Source: an uncultured Candidatus Saccharibacteria bacterium
GTDB taxonomy: Bacteria > Patescibacteriota > Saccharimonadia > Saccharimonadales > Saccharimonadaceae
Length of the DNA stretch: 64,000 nt
Reading direction: 5' to 3'
Assembly (NCBI GenBank): GCA_938017675.1
Contig: CALIJB010000005.1
Location: 114,742-178,741, forward strand
A program made the position numbers and the translations under genes. The notes below the pieces were generated by a model, which was not told where the DNA came from, ran no database searches, and saw only the letters and a program-made list of their open reading frames with translations. Positions 51,115-58,483 of this stretch are shown here, in pieces. The first letter of the stretch is position 1. The number at the start of each line of letters is the position of its first letter.

Positions 51115-52491
51115 TTAAGCTAATTTGCTAGCAGCGACCCGAACAGCTTCGCTCCAGCTCAAGAAAACGTGCGGCGTGTCTGCTAGATCTTTGGCGGTTA
51201 GGCCGTGCCGCACAGCTAGGGCGATTTCGTGGATACTATCGCTAGCATTCGGCGCGACTATAGTACCGCCGGCTATAACGCCTTTCTTGTCGCATACTAG
51301 TTTGACGAAGCCGTCGCGGAAATCGCTGGTGTTGGAGCGGCCGATGATTGATAGCGGCGCTATGGCTTTTTTGATTTTGAGGTCGCGTTTGATACAATCG
51401 TCTTCGGTCAGGCCGACAGAAGATACTTCCGGAAAGGTGAAAGTTGTCCGCGGTGTAGCAGTATAATCTGGCGCGATTTGATTCTTTGAAAAAAGGTTAT
51501 GAGCAGCAATCCGCGATTCTAGCAGTGCAGTATGCGTGTGCTCAGAGTTGCCGATAATATCCCCAGCTGCATAAATGTGGCGTGCGCTTGTCTGTAAATA
51601 TTCATTAACATGGATGCCAGTTGGGTCGTATTGGACACTAGCGTTCTCTAGGCCTAGGTCAAGGTTTGGCTGACGTCCAGTCGCCACCAAGATATCCTCG
51701 ACGCGTACCGACTTTTCGACACCGCCGCGCAGGAATGATACGCGGTAGCCGAGTCCGTCTTTGACTGCTGCGACTGTTCGTGTTTGCGTCAATGACGTAA
51801 TGCCTTTATGCTTCTTGAGGTAGGCTTCTAGCAGCTCGCCAACTTCTTCGTCTTCTTTTGGTAAAATGCGGGCAGCGATATCAGTCAAATAAACCCTAGT
51901 ACCGAAAGTAGCCATCAGCTGCGCGATCTCGACGCCAACACTGCCAGCACCTATGATGTAAAGACTCTTTGGTGGACGCATCGACTCCAGAATAGTGCGC
52001 GCTGTCAAAAATGGGATTTCGTCTAATCCTGGTACTTCTGGTGCTACCCAGTGCGAACCCGTAGCGACCAGGAATCTTTCGGCACTAATGTGCTTGCGTC
52101 GAACGGAAATTTCATTGGGCGACAGAAAGTGGGCATGTCCAGTATAGGTAGTGATGCCTTGGTTTTCGTAAAATTTGCGATTACCAGCAGCCCCAGTTCG
52201 CTTGACGGCGAGGTCTTTCCAGGCGCGGATACTCGGATAATTGTAGCCAAGCGTGTTAGAGCGTAGGCCGAACTTAGCGCCGTGGCGTGCTTGATCATAG
52301 AGGTGCGCGACGTGTAATAAGGCGTTGGTTGGTACATCGCTCCAGTTAGGCGAATCGCCGCCGAAGGTATCTTCCTCGATAATTGCTACGCGCGCGCCAT
52401 TGCGAGCGGCGATAGTAGCAGCGGCTGATCCGCCAGCTCCGCTACCGATAACTACTAAATCGTAATCAAATTTATTGTGTCTCTTCGCCAT
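51115..52491 (-). CDS. Lpd-like FAD/NAD flavoprotein lacking the redox cysteine pair
   Basis: 458 residues with full two-dinucleotide-binding-domain architecture: FAD site VVIGSGAGGSAAATIAARNG (about 12-31), EEDTFGG, NAD site YIIGAGSVGVEIAQLMATFG (about 178-197), ATGRQPNLDLG and a second FAD motif IYAAGDIIG (about 314-322), then a dimerisation domain. The usual disulfide CLNVGC after GG is replaced by SPNWSD, so both catalytic Cys are gone, and the C-terminal HPTLSE motif is altered (VFLSWSE). It is therefore not a lipoamide or glutathione reductase. A direct NAD(P)H:quinone/electron-acceptor reductase is possible, as in cysteine-altered LpdA-type proteins. Confidence 0.9.
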   Translation of the reverse strand: MAKRHNKFDYDLVVIGSGAGGSAAATIAARNGARVAIIEEDTFGGDSPNWSDVPTNALLHVAHLYDQARHGAKFGLRSNTLGYNYPSIRAWKDLAVKRTGAAGNRKFYENQGITTYTGHAHFLSPNEISVRRKHISAERFLVATGSHWVAPEVPGLDEIPFLTARTILESMRPPKSLYIIGAGSVGVEIAQLMATFGTRVYLTDIAARILPKEDEEVGELLEAYLKKHKGITSLTQTRTVAAVKDGLGYRVSFLRGGVEKSVRVEDILVATGRQPNLDLGLENASVQYDPTGIHVNEYLQTSARHIYAAGDIIGNSEHTHTALLESRIAAHNLFSKNQIAPDYTATPRTTFTFPEVSSVGLTEDDCIKRDLKIKKAIAPLSIIGRSNTSDFRDGFVKLVCDKKGVIAGGTIVAPNASDSIHEIALAVRHGLTAKDLADTPHVFLSWSEAVRVAASKLA

Positions 52492-52500
52492 TCATGTCTC

Positions 52501-52776
52501 CTACATCATTTTTTTGTGGTGTTTATATAAATATGCTGCGTCAGGGTGATTATGTTCTAGAAATCGTCCAGCTTGCGCGCGAATATCGGTGGTGGTAATG
52601 TCTGATTTTTGGCCGCTCCAAGCTTCGACCTCGCGAGCAGCTTGATCGGCTAAATTGCGGGCTAACCCTTCGGGGCTTTTAGCACTAAGACAGGCGGCAT
52701 ACAGGCTAGCACGTAGCTTTTTGGCATCGAAATCTTCTGGCGGGCGTTTGCCTCGTTTGAAAACGGTAACTTTCAT
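52501..52776 (-). CDS. Stand-alone ATP-cone-like protein (91 aa)
   Basis: 91 residues. VTVFKRGKRPPEDFDAKKLRASLYAAC matches the ATP-cone core (V.KRdG....Fd..Kl..a...a), and VEAWSGQKSDITTTDIRAQAG and YLYKHHKK fit its second half. ATP-cones are allosteric nucleotide-binding modules normally at the N-terminus of ribonucleotide reductase or within NrdR. Here it forms a whole gene, 9 nt before the flavoprotein gene and overlapping the membrane protein gene by 4 nt. Confidence 0.82.
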   Translation of the reverse strand: MKVTVFKRGKRPPEDFDAKKLRASLYAACLSAKSPEGLARNLADQAAREVEAWSGQKSDITTTDIRAQAGRFLEHNHPDAAYLYKHHKKMM

Positions 52777-53486
52777 ACAGCATTCACCTGGATGATTAAG
52801 TCGGAAACAGTATTAACGTATATATAAAAACCAAGGATAATCAAACCCAGCCCAGCAGCGAATTGTAAAAAGTATTTGTTTTGTTCGCGCCAGCGCTGGA
52901 TGCGGCTCAGTTGGCGGCCGCTGCCAATCAATAGGGCAACGATGAGCAGCCCGAGCGAAGCAGCTAGCGTATAACCTGCTGCGCCAACGATTTGCCAAAT
53001 CGGCGGCAGCGCGATGATGGCGCAGGCTGCGGTAATGATTGGTACAATAGTAAATAGTAGTTCTGCAACAACGCTAGTCAATCCTAGACTAAACGCTTCG
53101 GCGGCAAGACTGGCTTTGGCGGTGCGTTTACGCAAGAATCGGGCAAAACTGCGTGAAATCCACAATTCGGTACCTTCGGTTTTACGATAGTAAAAAAGGA
53201 TAACTGCCAAGCCAACGATCATCAGGCCGGCAGTCAAAGTGATCCACAACAAACTACTGTGCGGCGCGAATACACCGATAGCATAGCTAGCGAAACTAAC
53301 GCACAAAAGCGTCATAGTAAAGGCGCCAGCCACAAAGCTGAATAGCAGCCGTAACGTGCGCCGAGCGGCCAGTTTGCGTCCTAAGGCGTGCCCCGATAGA
53401 GACGTAGCCATACTAACGCTTAACTGAAAGCTAGCGTGGATAAGTCCTGCCAGGGCGATGATGCTAACAGCGATGAGAGTATTCAT
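52773..53486 (-). CDS. Six-helix membrane protein, first gene of the flavoprotein operon
   Basis: 237 residues with about six helices (about 3-25, 45-70, 78-98, 128-160, 164-188, 205-225). Short loops, a His in HASFQLSVSMA and basic segments RRTLRLL and FLRKRTAK. The overall shape recalls LysE/cytochrome-c-biogenesis-like transporters but no diagnostic motif is seen. The ATGA overlap with the ATP-cone gene means co-expression with it and the flavoprotein. Function unknown. Confidence 0.78.
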   Translation of the reverse strand: MNTLIAVSIIALAGLIHASFQLSVSMATSLSGHALGRKLAARRTLRLLFSFVAGAFTMTLLCVSFASYAIGVFAPHSSLLWITLTAGLMIVGLAVILFYYRKTEGTELWISRSFARFLRKRTAKASLAAEAFSLGLTSVVAELLFTIVPIITAACAIIALPPIWQIVGAAGYTLAASLGLLIVALLIGSGRQLSRIQRWREQNKYFLQFAAGLGLIILGFYIYVNTVSDLIIQVNAV

Positions 53487-53583
53487 GTTTGTCTTGATAA
53501 TCCTTATCTTATTTATACCATAAGCGGTCTGGCGAAGTCAAAAGATTTTGTAAAAAGGTATTGCTTTTTTGGCAAGTTTGTGT

Positions 53584-53614
53584 TATACTAAAAGTATAAG
53601 TAATTAACTTATAC
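53584..53614 (+). promoter_or_regulatory. -10 box and inverted repeat upstream of a 44-aa gene
   Basis: TATACT at 53584-53589 is a -10 candidate. GTATAAG (53594-53600), seven bases, CTTATAC (53608-53614) forms a perfect repeat that could be an operator or leader hairpin just before the AAGGAAA ribosome site. Confidence 0.45.
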
Positions 53615-53631
53615 AAAAAAGGAAAATAAAA

Positions 53632-53766
53632 ATGGAAGTCACCGAATCAAATAACTCATTACACAACGAGAATGCCACCTGGAATCGGCCGCGTACAACG
53701 GTAGAACTGCGAGAATTTATTAATCGCCGTAATGATCTGCTGGAAGTTGAAGATTTTGCGTTTTAG
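53632..53766 (+). CDS. Short ORF (44 aa) with its own promoter and terminator
   Basis: 44 codons, ATG start after an AAAAAGGAAA ribosome site, TAG stop. The peptide is acidic (MEVTESNNSLHN, TVELREFINRRNDLLEVEDF) with a likely helix in the second half. The presence of a -10 box, an inverted repeat in the leader and a strong terminator 16 nt after the stop makes this a convincing small gene. No family recognised. Confidence 0.68.
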   Translation: MEVTESNNSLHNENATWNRPRTTVELREFINRRNDLLEVEDFAF

Positions 53767-53781
53767 CGGCGGTTTAAGCGC

Positions 53782-53820
53782 AAAGAAAAATCCCCGCGGC
53801 AAAGGCGGGGAGCTTTCTTT
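53782..53820 (+). terminator. Intrinsic terminator after the 44-aa gene
   Basis: CCCCGC (53792-53797) pairs with GCGGGG (53805-53810); the outer AAAGAAA (53782-53788) pairs with TTTCTTT (53814-53820). The 3' part touches the end of the convergent tRNA gene. Confidence 0.85.
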
Positions 53821-53896
53821 GGTAGCACTGACTGGGATCGAACCAGTGACCTTAGGCTTATGAGTCCTACGCTCTAACCAACTGAGCTACAGTGCC
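53820..53896 (-). tRNA. Elongator tRNA-Met (CAT)
   Basis: Acceptor GGCACTG pairs with CAGTGCT (G1:U72 wobble), discriminator A, CCA encoded (53820-53822). Anticodon loop CTCATAA; D arm AGCTCAGTTGGTTAGA; T arm GTTCGAT. The body GTAGCTCAGTTGGTTAGAGCGTA and 3' end GCTACCA resemble elongator tRNA-Met. Length 77. Confidence 0.93.
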
Positions 53897-54025
53897 GCAA
53901 GAGTAAAGCACTGTAGATTATAGCAGATAACAGTAATCGGTGGCAAGCTAGGCTTTTTAAGGATAATTTAATGAAGCTGGCGGATAATACGCTTTGAGAA
54001 ATATTTCCCGTACTTCTCTAGTGAG

Positions 54026-54048
54026 CCGCCCTTCTGTGTCAAGGGCGG
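54026..54048 (+). other. GC-rich hairpin, possible terminator of a short transcript
   Basis: CCGCCCTT (54026-54033), seven bases, AAGGGCGG (54041-54048), then TTTGC. The 53897-54025 stretch before it has no gene other than an 8-codon reading frame at 53970, so the hairpin may end a small RNA, or merely isolate the promoter at 54064. Confidence 0.4.
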
Positions 54049-54063
54049 TTTGCTATTCTGTGC

Positions 54064-54069
54064 TATAAT
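54064..54069 (+). promoter_or_regulatory. Predicted leaderless extended -10 box (TATAAT)
   Basis: TGC-TATAAT, six bases, GTG at 54076, so the GTG start of the 87-aa gene is favoured. Confidence 0.65.
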
Positions 54070-54075
54070 TTTGCC

Positions 54076-54339
54076 GTGAACGATGAGCTAGAATTGAATG
54101 AACGAGTAGAAGTTATTGCGACGTTTGGCAGCGGTTTAGAATTGTGCGTGCCGCGGCGGTTTAGGCGTCCGAATGGGCGTGAGATTGAAGTAAGTGAGCT
54201 AGGTTTGCGGCATCCAGTAGCTAAAGGGCGGCGAACGATACATATTTTTGATGTGACGGACGGGCAAGCTGATTATCGGCTGGAATTTGATAGCGAGCGG
54301 TTGACTTGGCGATTGACGCGCGAGGCGGAGCATGGTTGA
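54076..54339 (+). CDS. Small protein linked to Y-family polymerase (87 aa, DUF6504-like)
   Basis: 87 residues: LELCVPRRFRRPNGREIEVSELG, a basic stretch KGRRTIHIFDVTDG, and YRLEFDSERLTWRLTREA. The order of a basic beta patch and a final TWRL resembles the small DUF6504 partners that sit next to ImuB/DinB polymerases in Actinobacteria, though I cannot confirm this. It overlaps the polymerase gene by 8 nt and shares its leaderless promoter, so both are made together, presumably for translesion synthesis. Confidence 0.72.
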   Translation: MNDELELNERVEVIATFGSGLELCVPRRFRRPNGREIEVSELGLRHPVAKGRRTIHIFDVTDGQADYRLEFDSERLTWRLTREAEHG

Positions 54340-55657
54340 ACCAGCTGACCAACAAAAGCAGTTTTCCGCGGATGGCTTAAATTTGGAGCATAATCAAGCA
54401 TTGCCACTGGTCATGCATATAGACCTTAATAGCTGCTTTGCGACCATTGAACAGCAGTCGCGGCCGCTGTTGCGCGGGCGGCCAGTGGCGGTAGTTAATC
54501 GTTTGGTCGAGAATACTTCGGTTATCACTGTGAGCTATGAAGCGAAAGCTTACGGTGTTAGGGCTGGTATGAAATATCGCCAGGCTAAACGCCTGTGTCC
54601 CGAGCTAGTAGCGCTCGACAGCGACCCGCCGAAGTATCGCTGGGTATATCGGCAGCTGCTACGAATTATGAACAGCTACAGTCCGTCGGTGGTAATGAAA
54701 AGCATTGATGAAGGTATAATTGATTTTGCAGTAGCGCCCGAATCGATGCGGTCGCGCGGTTTAGAAGCCATCGGCAAAGAGATAAAGCAGCGGTTGCGCA
54801 CCGAAGTAGGCTCGTACATGCGTTGTAATATCGGTATCGGTACTAACCGTTTCTGGGCCAAGATGGCGGCTAGTTTGCACAAACCTGACGGGCTTGATGT
54901 CGTGACGGCGCAAAATGTACGAACGGTGTTAGCTAGCTTAACTTTACGCAATCTAACGGGAATTGCGCGGCACAACGAGCAGCGGCTGAACGCGGTGGGT
55001 ATTTTTACGCCGTTGCAAATGTATGAATCGTCGCCAGAGGCGCTTCATGCTGCTTTTCATAGTATTAATGGTGAAAAATGGTATCAACGTCTGCATGGCT
55101 GGGAAGTCGATGATTTGATAAGCGACGTTAAAACATGCGGCCGCCAATACGTACTAGAGGAGCGCAATATGCCACGGCAACAAATAGCCGCTCGATTGCA
55201 CAATTTAGTCGAGGCGGTTGGACAAAAAATGCGTTCGCAGCGCAAGTCGGCGCGCGGCGTCGGTATTTATGTGCGAATGGCGGGCGTGGCTAGCGACTCA
55301 AAGCTATCGTCGAATAGTGGACGCTGGGGTCGCGCGGGTAATTACTGGCAGCGTAAATATTTAGCGCCGCTGCCAATGTTTAGCGATGCTGCGTTGTGGC
55401 GCGTGGCCGAAGAGTTATTCTGCCAGGCGCCGGCTGGCGATGTACGCGAGATAGGCGTGCATTGTTATAATCTGTATAACAGCACCAGCGATCAGCTGAG
55501 TTTGTTTGGCGACGAATTAGCGCGCGAGCAGCAAACCACTTGGGCGATTGACGAGATTAATCAGCGGTACGGCGCTCGGACTATTCACGCTGCTAGTACG
55601 CTTAATACCGAGGCAGTTCGCACCAAGATTCCGTTTGGTAGTACGCGCTATTTATAA
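54332..55657 (+). CDS. Y-family translesion DNA polymerase (DinB/UmuC-like)
   Basis: 441 residues. VMHIDLNSCFATIEQQSRPLLRG has the first catalytic Asp (HIDLN), VSYEAKAYGVRAGM is the conserved finger segment, and KSIDEGIIDF contains the SxDE acids. The thumb has IGIGTNRFWAKMAASLHKPDGL and the HhH-like LTGIARHNEQRL. The C-terminal little-finger domain extends to about residue 380, and an LSLFGDE segment near 389 is a likely beta-clamp-binding motif (Q[LS]LF type). It copies damaged DNA. Confidence 0.94.
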   Translation: MVEPADQQKQFSADGLNLEHNQALPLVMHIDLNSCFATIEQQSRPLLRGRPVAVVNRLVENTSVITVSYEAKAYGVRAGMKYRQAKRLCPELVALDSDPPKYRWVYRQLLRIMNSYSPSVVMKSIDEGIIDFAVAPESMRSRGLEAIGKEIKQRLRTEVGSYMRCNIGIGTNRFWAKMAASLHKPDGLDVVTAQNVRTVLASLTLRNLTGIARHNEQRLNAVGIFTPLQMYESSPEALHAAFHSINGEKWYQRLHGWEVDDLISDVKTCGRQYVLEERNMPRQQIAARLHNLVEAVGQKMRSQRKSARGVGIYVRMAGVASDSKLSSNSGRWGRAGNYWQRKYLAPLPMFSDAALWRVAEELFCQAPAGDVREIGVHCYNLYNSTSDQLSLFGDELAREQQTTWAIDEINQRYGARTIHAASTLNTEAVRTKIPFGSTRYL

Positions 55658-55721
55658 AATGTATTACTGCATATAAGTATCAGTTAACGCTAGCGTCCTG
55701 ATGGATTATAATAAAAGTAAT

Positions 55722-56567
55722 ATGACGTATCTAGTGGCAGTTTCTGGCGGCGTGGATAGCGTGTGCTTATTGGATATGCTAAGCCGGTCGGAACATCGGC
55801 TAATTGTAGCGCATGTCGAACATGGAATCCGCGGCGAGGCTTCGTGCGCTGATGCACGGTTTGTGGCAGCGTTGGCGCAGAAATATAATTTACCGTTCGT
55901 TTCGACGGCGCTTAATCTCGGGCCGAATGCTAGCGAAGAATTAGCGCGCCAGAAGCGTTATGATTTTTTGCTGGCGCAGGCACAGAAATTTGGCGCGGTG
56001 CTAGTTACGGCGCATCATGCTGAAGATGTCGCCGAAACGATTGCTATCAATATTGAGCGCGGTACGGGATGGCGCGGGTTAGCTGTGCTAGCGCGCACAG
56101 GAGTTAAACGTCCGCTGATTTCTTTTACCAAGACGCAATTGTACGATTATGCGCTGCAGCATCGCTTGGAATGGGTTGAAGATGCAACGAACGCAAGCGG
56201 TCTTTATCAACGCAATCGTGTCAGAAAAGCACTAAAAAGTGTTATTAGTCAACGCACAATTGTAAGGATATTGCAGTTTCGCGCTAGACAGCTAGCTTTA
56301 CGGAAAGATATTGAACGCGAAACTGAGCGGATCATGCTGCGCAATAGCGGTTCGCGGTATTTTTTGTCGCAGATTGATGATGATGTAGCGTTAGAGCTGT
56401 TAGCGAGCGATATTGCCAGGCAAACTGGCGGACTGCGACCGACTCGGCCGCGTACTCAACGGGCTTTGCTGGCTATCAAGACGGCGCGGCCGGGCGCTAA
56501 AATTGATGTCGGCGATGGCGTGCAATTAGAAATTACCTCTCGAACTTACTGCGCGAAGGTGGTATAA
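55722..56567 (+). CDS. tilS: tRNA(Ile)-lysidine synthase TilS (short form)
   Basis: 281 residues from the ATG at 55722; the ATG at 55701 lies upstream of a TATAAT box (55707-55712) and is less likely. PP-loop SGGVDS at 8-13, HVEHGIRGE (about 32-40), TAHHAEDVAET (about 95-105), and NIERGTGWRGLAVL. The usual C-terminal tRNA-binding domain is short. It adds lysidine to C34 of tRNA-Ile(CAU), which is the likely product of the tRNA gene at 45108. Confidence 0.93.
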   Translation: MTYLVAVSGGVDSVCLLDMLSRSEHRLIVAHVEHGIRGEASCADARFVAALAQKYNLPFVSTALNLGPNASEELARQKRYDFLLAQAQKFGAVLVTAHHAEDVAETIAINIERGTGWRGLAVLARTGVKRPLISFTKTQLYDYALQHRLEWVEDATNASGLYQRNRVRKALKSVISQRTIVRILQFRARQLALRKDIERETERIMLRNSGSRYFLSQIDDDVALELLASDIARQTGGLRPTRPRTQRALLAIKTARPGAKIDVGDGVQLEITSRTYCAKVV

Positions 56568-56620
56568 TTACAGAGATATTCTGAATTTGATTATAAAACC
56601 ACGAAAGGATACATATTTCA

Positions 56621-58480
56621 ATGCCTAAACCTCGTAAACAAAAGGTGAGTAATAAAGTTCGGCTCGGTTTATTCTGGGCAATTATCGTTTTGATTGGACT
56701 GTCGCTATATGCGGCATTTATGCCGGCTAAGCCGCTCCAGGAAGTACCAATCGCTCAGGTGATTCGAGACGCCAACGAAGGCAAAGTAGCCAAGATCGAA
56801 GGCCAAGGCGGCGACCTTCAGGTGACCATGAAGGGCGAGAATAAGCCATCTAAGCGGACATACTTAGGCGGCGGGGTTTCGTCGCTGCTGAAAGACAATA
56901 TACTTAACGAAAAAGGCCGTGCAGTTGTTTCGGATAGCGCGCCAGTTGATAATTCTTTGATGCTGACTTTGATGACGGTGGTTTTGCCAGTGCTGCTGAT
57001 AGGTGCGTTGTTCGTCTTCATGATGCGGCAGGCCCAAGGCCAGAATAGCCAGGCGATGAGTTTTGGTAAAAGTAAGGCTAGGCTATACGGCCTTGATAAA
57101 GAGCGGGTGGTGTTTGACGATATCGCTGGCAATGATAATGCTAAACAGGATTTACAAGAGGTCGTTGACTTTCTCAAGCATCCGAAAAAATATCAAAGTC
57201 TCGGTGCCAAAATCCCGAAGGGCGTGCTGCTAGTTGGCGATCCAGGTACTGGCAAGACGATGCTAGCGCGAGCAGTAGCTGGCGAGGCGGATGTACCTTT
57301 CTTCTCTATTTCTGGTTCAGAGTTTGTTGAAATGTTTGTCGGTGTTGGCGCCAGCCGCGTGCGCGACCTTTTCCAGAAGGCCAAGAAAAACGCGCCGGCG
57401 ATTGTTTTTATCGATGAGATTGACGCCGTCGGGCGCAAACGCGGCAGCGGTATGGGCGGCGGTCATGACGAGCGCGAGCAGACACTGAACCAAATTTTGG
57501 TAGAGATGGACGGTTTTGAAGCGGACACCAATGTGATTGTAATCGCGGCGACCAACCGGGCTGACGTGCTTGATCCGGCACTGCTCAGGCCAGGCCGCTT
57601 TGACCGGCACGTGACGATTAGTTTGCCAGAGCGCAAAGATCGCGAAGCTATTTTGAAAGTTCATTTCAAAAATAAGCCGACTGACGACACGGTTGATCTC
57701 GATAAATTAGCAGCTAAGACGGCTGGCTCCAGCGGTGCTGATTTGGCGAATATTGCCAACGAGGCGGCAATCATTGCAGCGCGGCGCAACTCCAAGAAAG
57801 TGTCGAATGACGACCTAACCGAAGCTTTTGAAAAGGTGGCTATCGGCCCGGAGCGTAAAGCTAAAGTAATGAACGACCACGAAAAGGAACTAACTGCTTA
57901 TCACGAAGCTGGCCATGCCATTGTTGGTCATGTCTTGCCAGATAGCGATCCAGTACACAAAATCACTATCATTCCGCGCGGCGGTACGGGTGGTGTGACG
58001 TGGTTCTTGCCGCCAGAAGATAGAAGTTACACTAATGTTTACGAGTTCAAGGATATTCTAGCGCGGGCGCTGGGCGGCCGGATTGCCGAGAAGCTGATTT
58101 ACGGCAATGATGGTATTACTACTGGCGCTGGCAGTGATTTGCGCCACGCCGCTAAAGTTGCTCGCAATATGATAATTGAACAAGGCATGGGCTCGAAACT
58201 GCGCGACCAAGTCTTCCACGATGACAATGGCGGCATGGTCTTTGACAAAATTACCCACGACCGGCCATATTCAGAGGCGACAGCACAAGAGATCGACAAC
58301 GAGGTCGAGGCGCTGATTAAGGAGGCGTCAACTCGCGCCGAAATAATACTCAGCAAGAATCGGGCGGTGCTTGAAAAGCTCAAGGATGCTTTGCTCAAAA
58401 ACGAAACTCTCGAAGAAGAAGACGCCGCTAAATATATGAAGGATGCGGTACTGCCAAAGGAAGTGAAATTACACGCATAG
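56621..58480 (+). CDS. ftsH: ATP-dependent zinc metalloprotease FtsH
   Basis: 619 residues. Two N-terminal membrane helices (about 14-33 and 114-135) around a short external domain (about 36-110). AAA+ module: Walker A GDPGTGKT (206-213), Walker B IVFIDEIDAVG (about 260-270), SRH with ATNRADVLDPALLRPGRFDR. Protease site HEAGH (about 428-432) with the third zinc ligand in GAGSDLRHA. Degrades membrane and short-lived proteins. AAAGGA ribosome site. murJ starts 3 bp later. Confidence 0.98.
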   Translation: MPKPRKQKVSNKVRLGLFWAIIVLIGLSLYAAFMPAKPLQEVPIAQVIRDANEGKVAKIEGQGGDLQVTMKGENKPSKRTYLGGGVSSLLKDNILNEKGRAVVSDSAPVDNSLMLTLMTVVLPVLLIGALFVFMMRQAQGQNSQAMSFGKSKARLYGLDKERVVFDDIAGNDNAKQDLQEVVDFLKHPKKYQSLGAKIPKGVLLVGDPGTGKTMLARAVAGEADVPFFSISGSEFVEMFVGVGASRVRDLFQKAKKNAPAIVFIDEIDAVGRKRGSGMGGGHDEREQTLNQILVEMDGFEADTNVIVIAATNRADVLDPALLRPGRFDRHVTISLPERKDREAILKVHFKNKPTDDTVDLDKLAAKTAGSSGADLANIANEAAIIAARRNSKKVSNDDLTEAFEKVAIGPERKAKVMNDHEKELTAYHEAGHAIVGHVLPDSDPVHKITIIPRGGTGGVTWFLPPEDRSYTNVYEFKDILARALGGRIAEKLIYGNDGITTGAGSDLRHAAKVARNMIIEQGMGSKLRDQVFHDDNGGMVFDKITHDRPYSEATAQEIDNEVEALIKEASTRAEIILSKNRAVLEKLKDALLKNETLEEEDAAKYMKDAVLPKEVKLHA

Positions 58481-58483
58481 ACT

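Noticed and set aside
53970..53996. 8-codon ORF MKLADNTL
   Set aside because: No ribosome site or properly spaced -10 box; too short to support alone.
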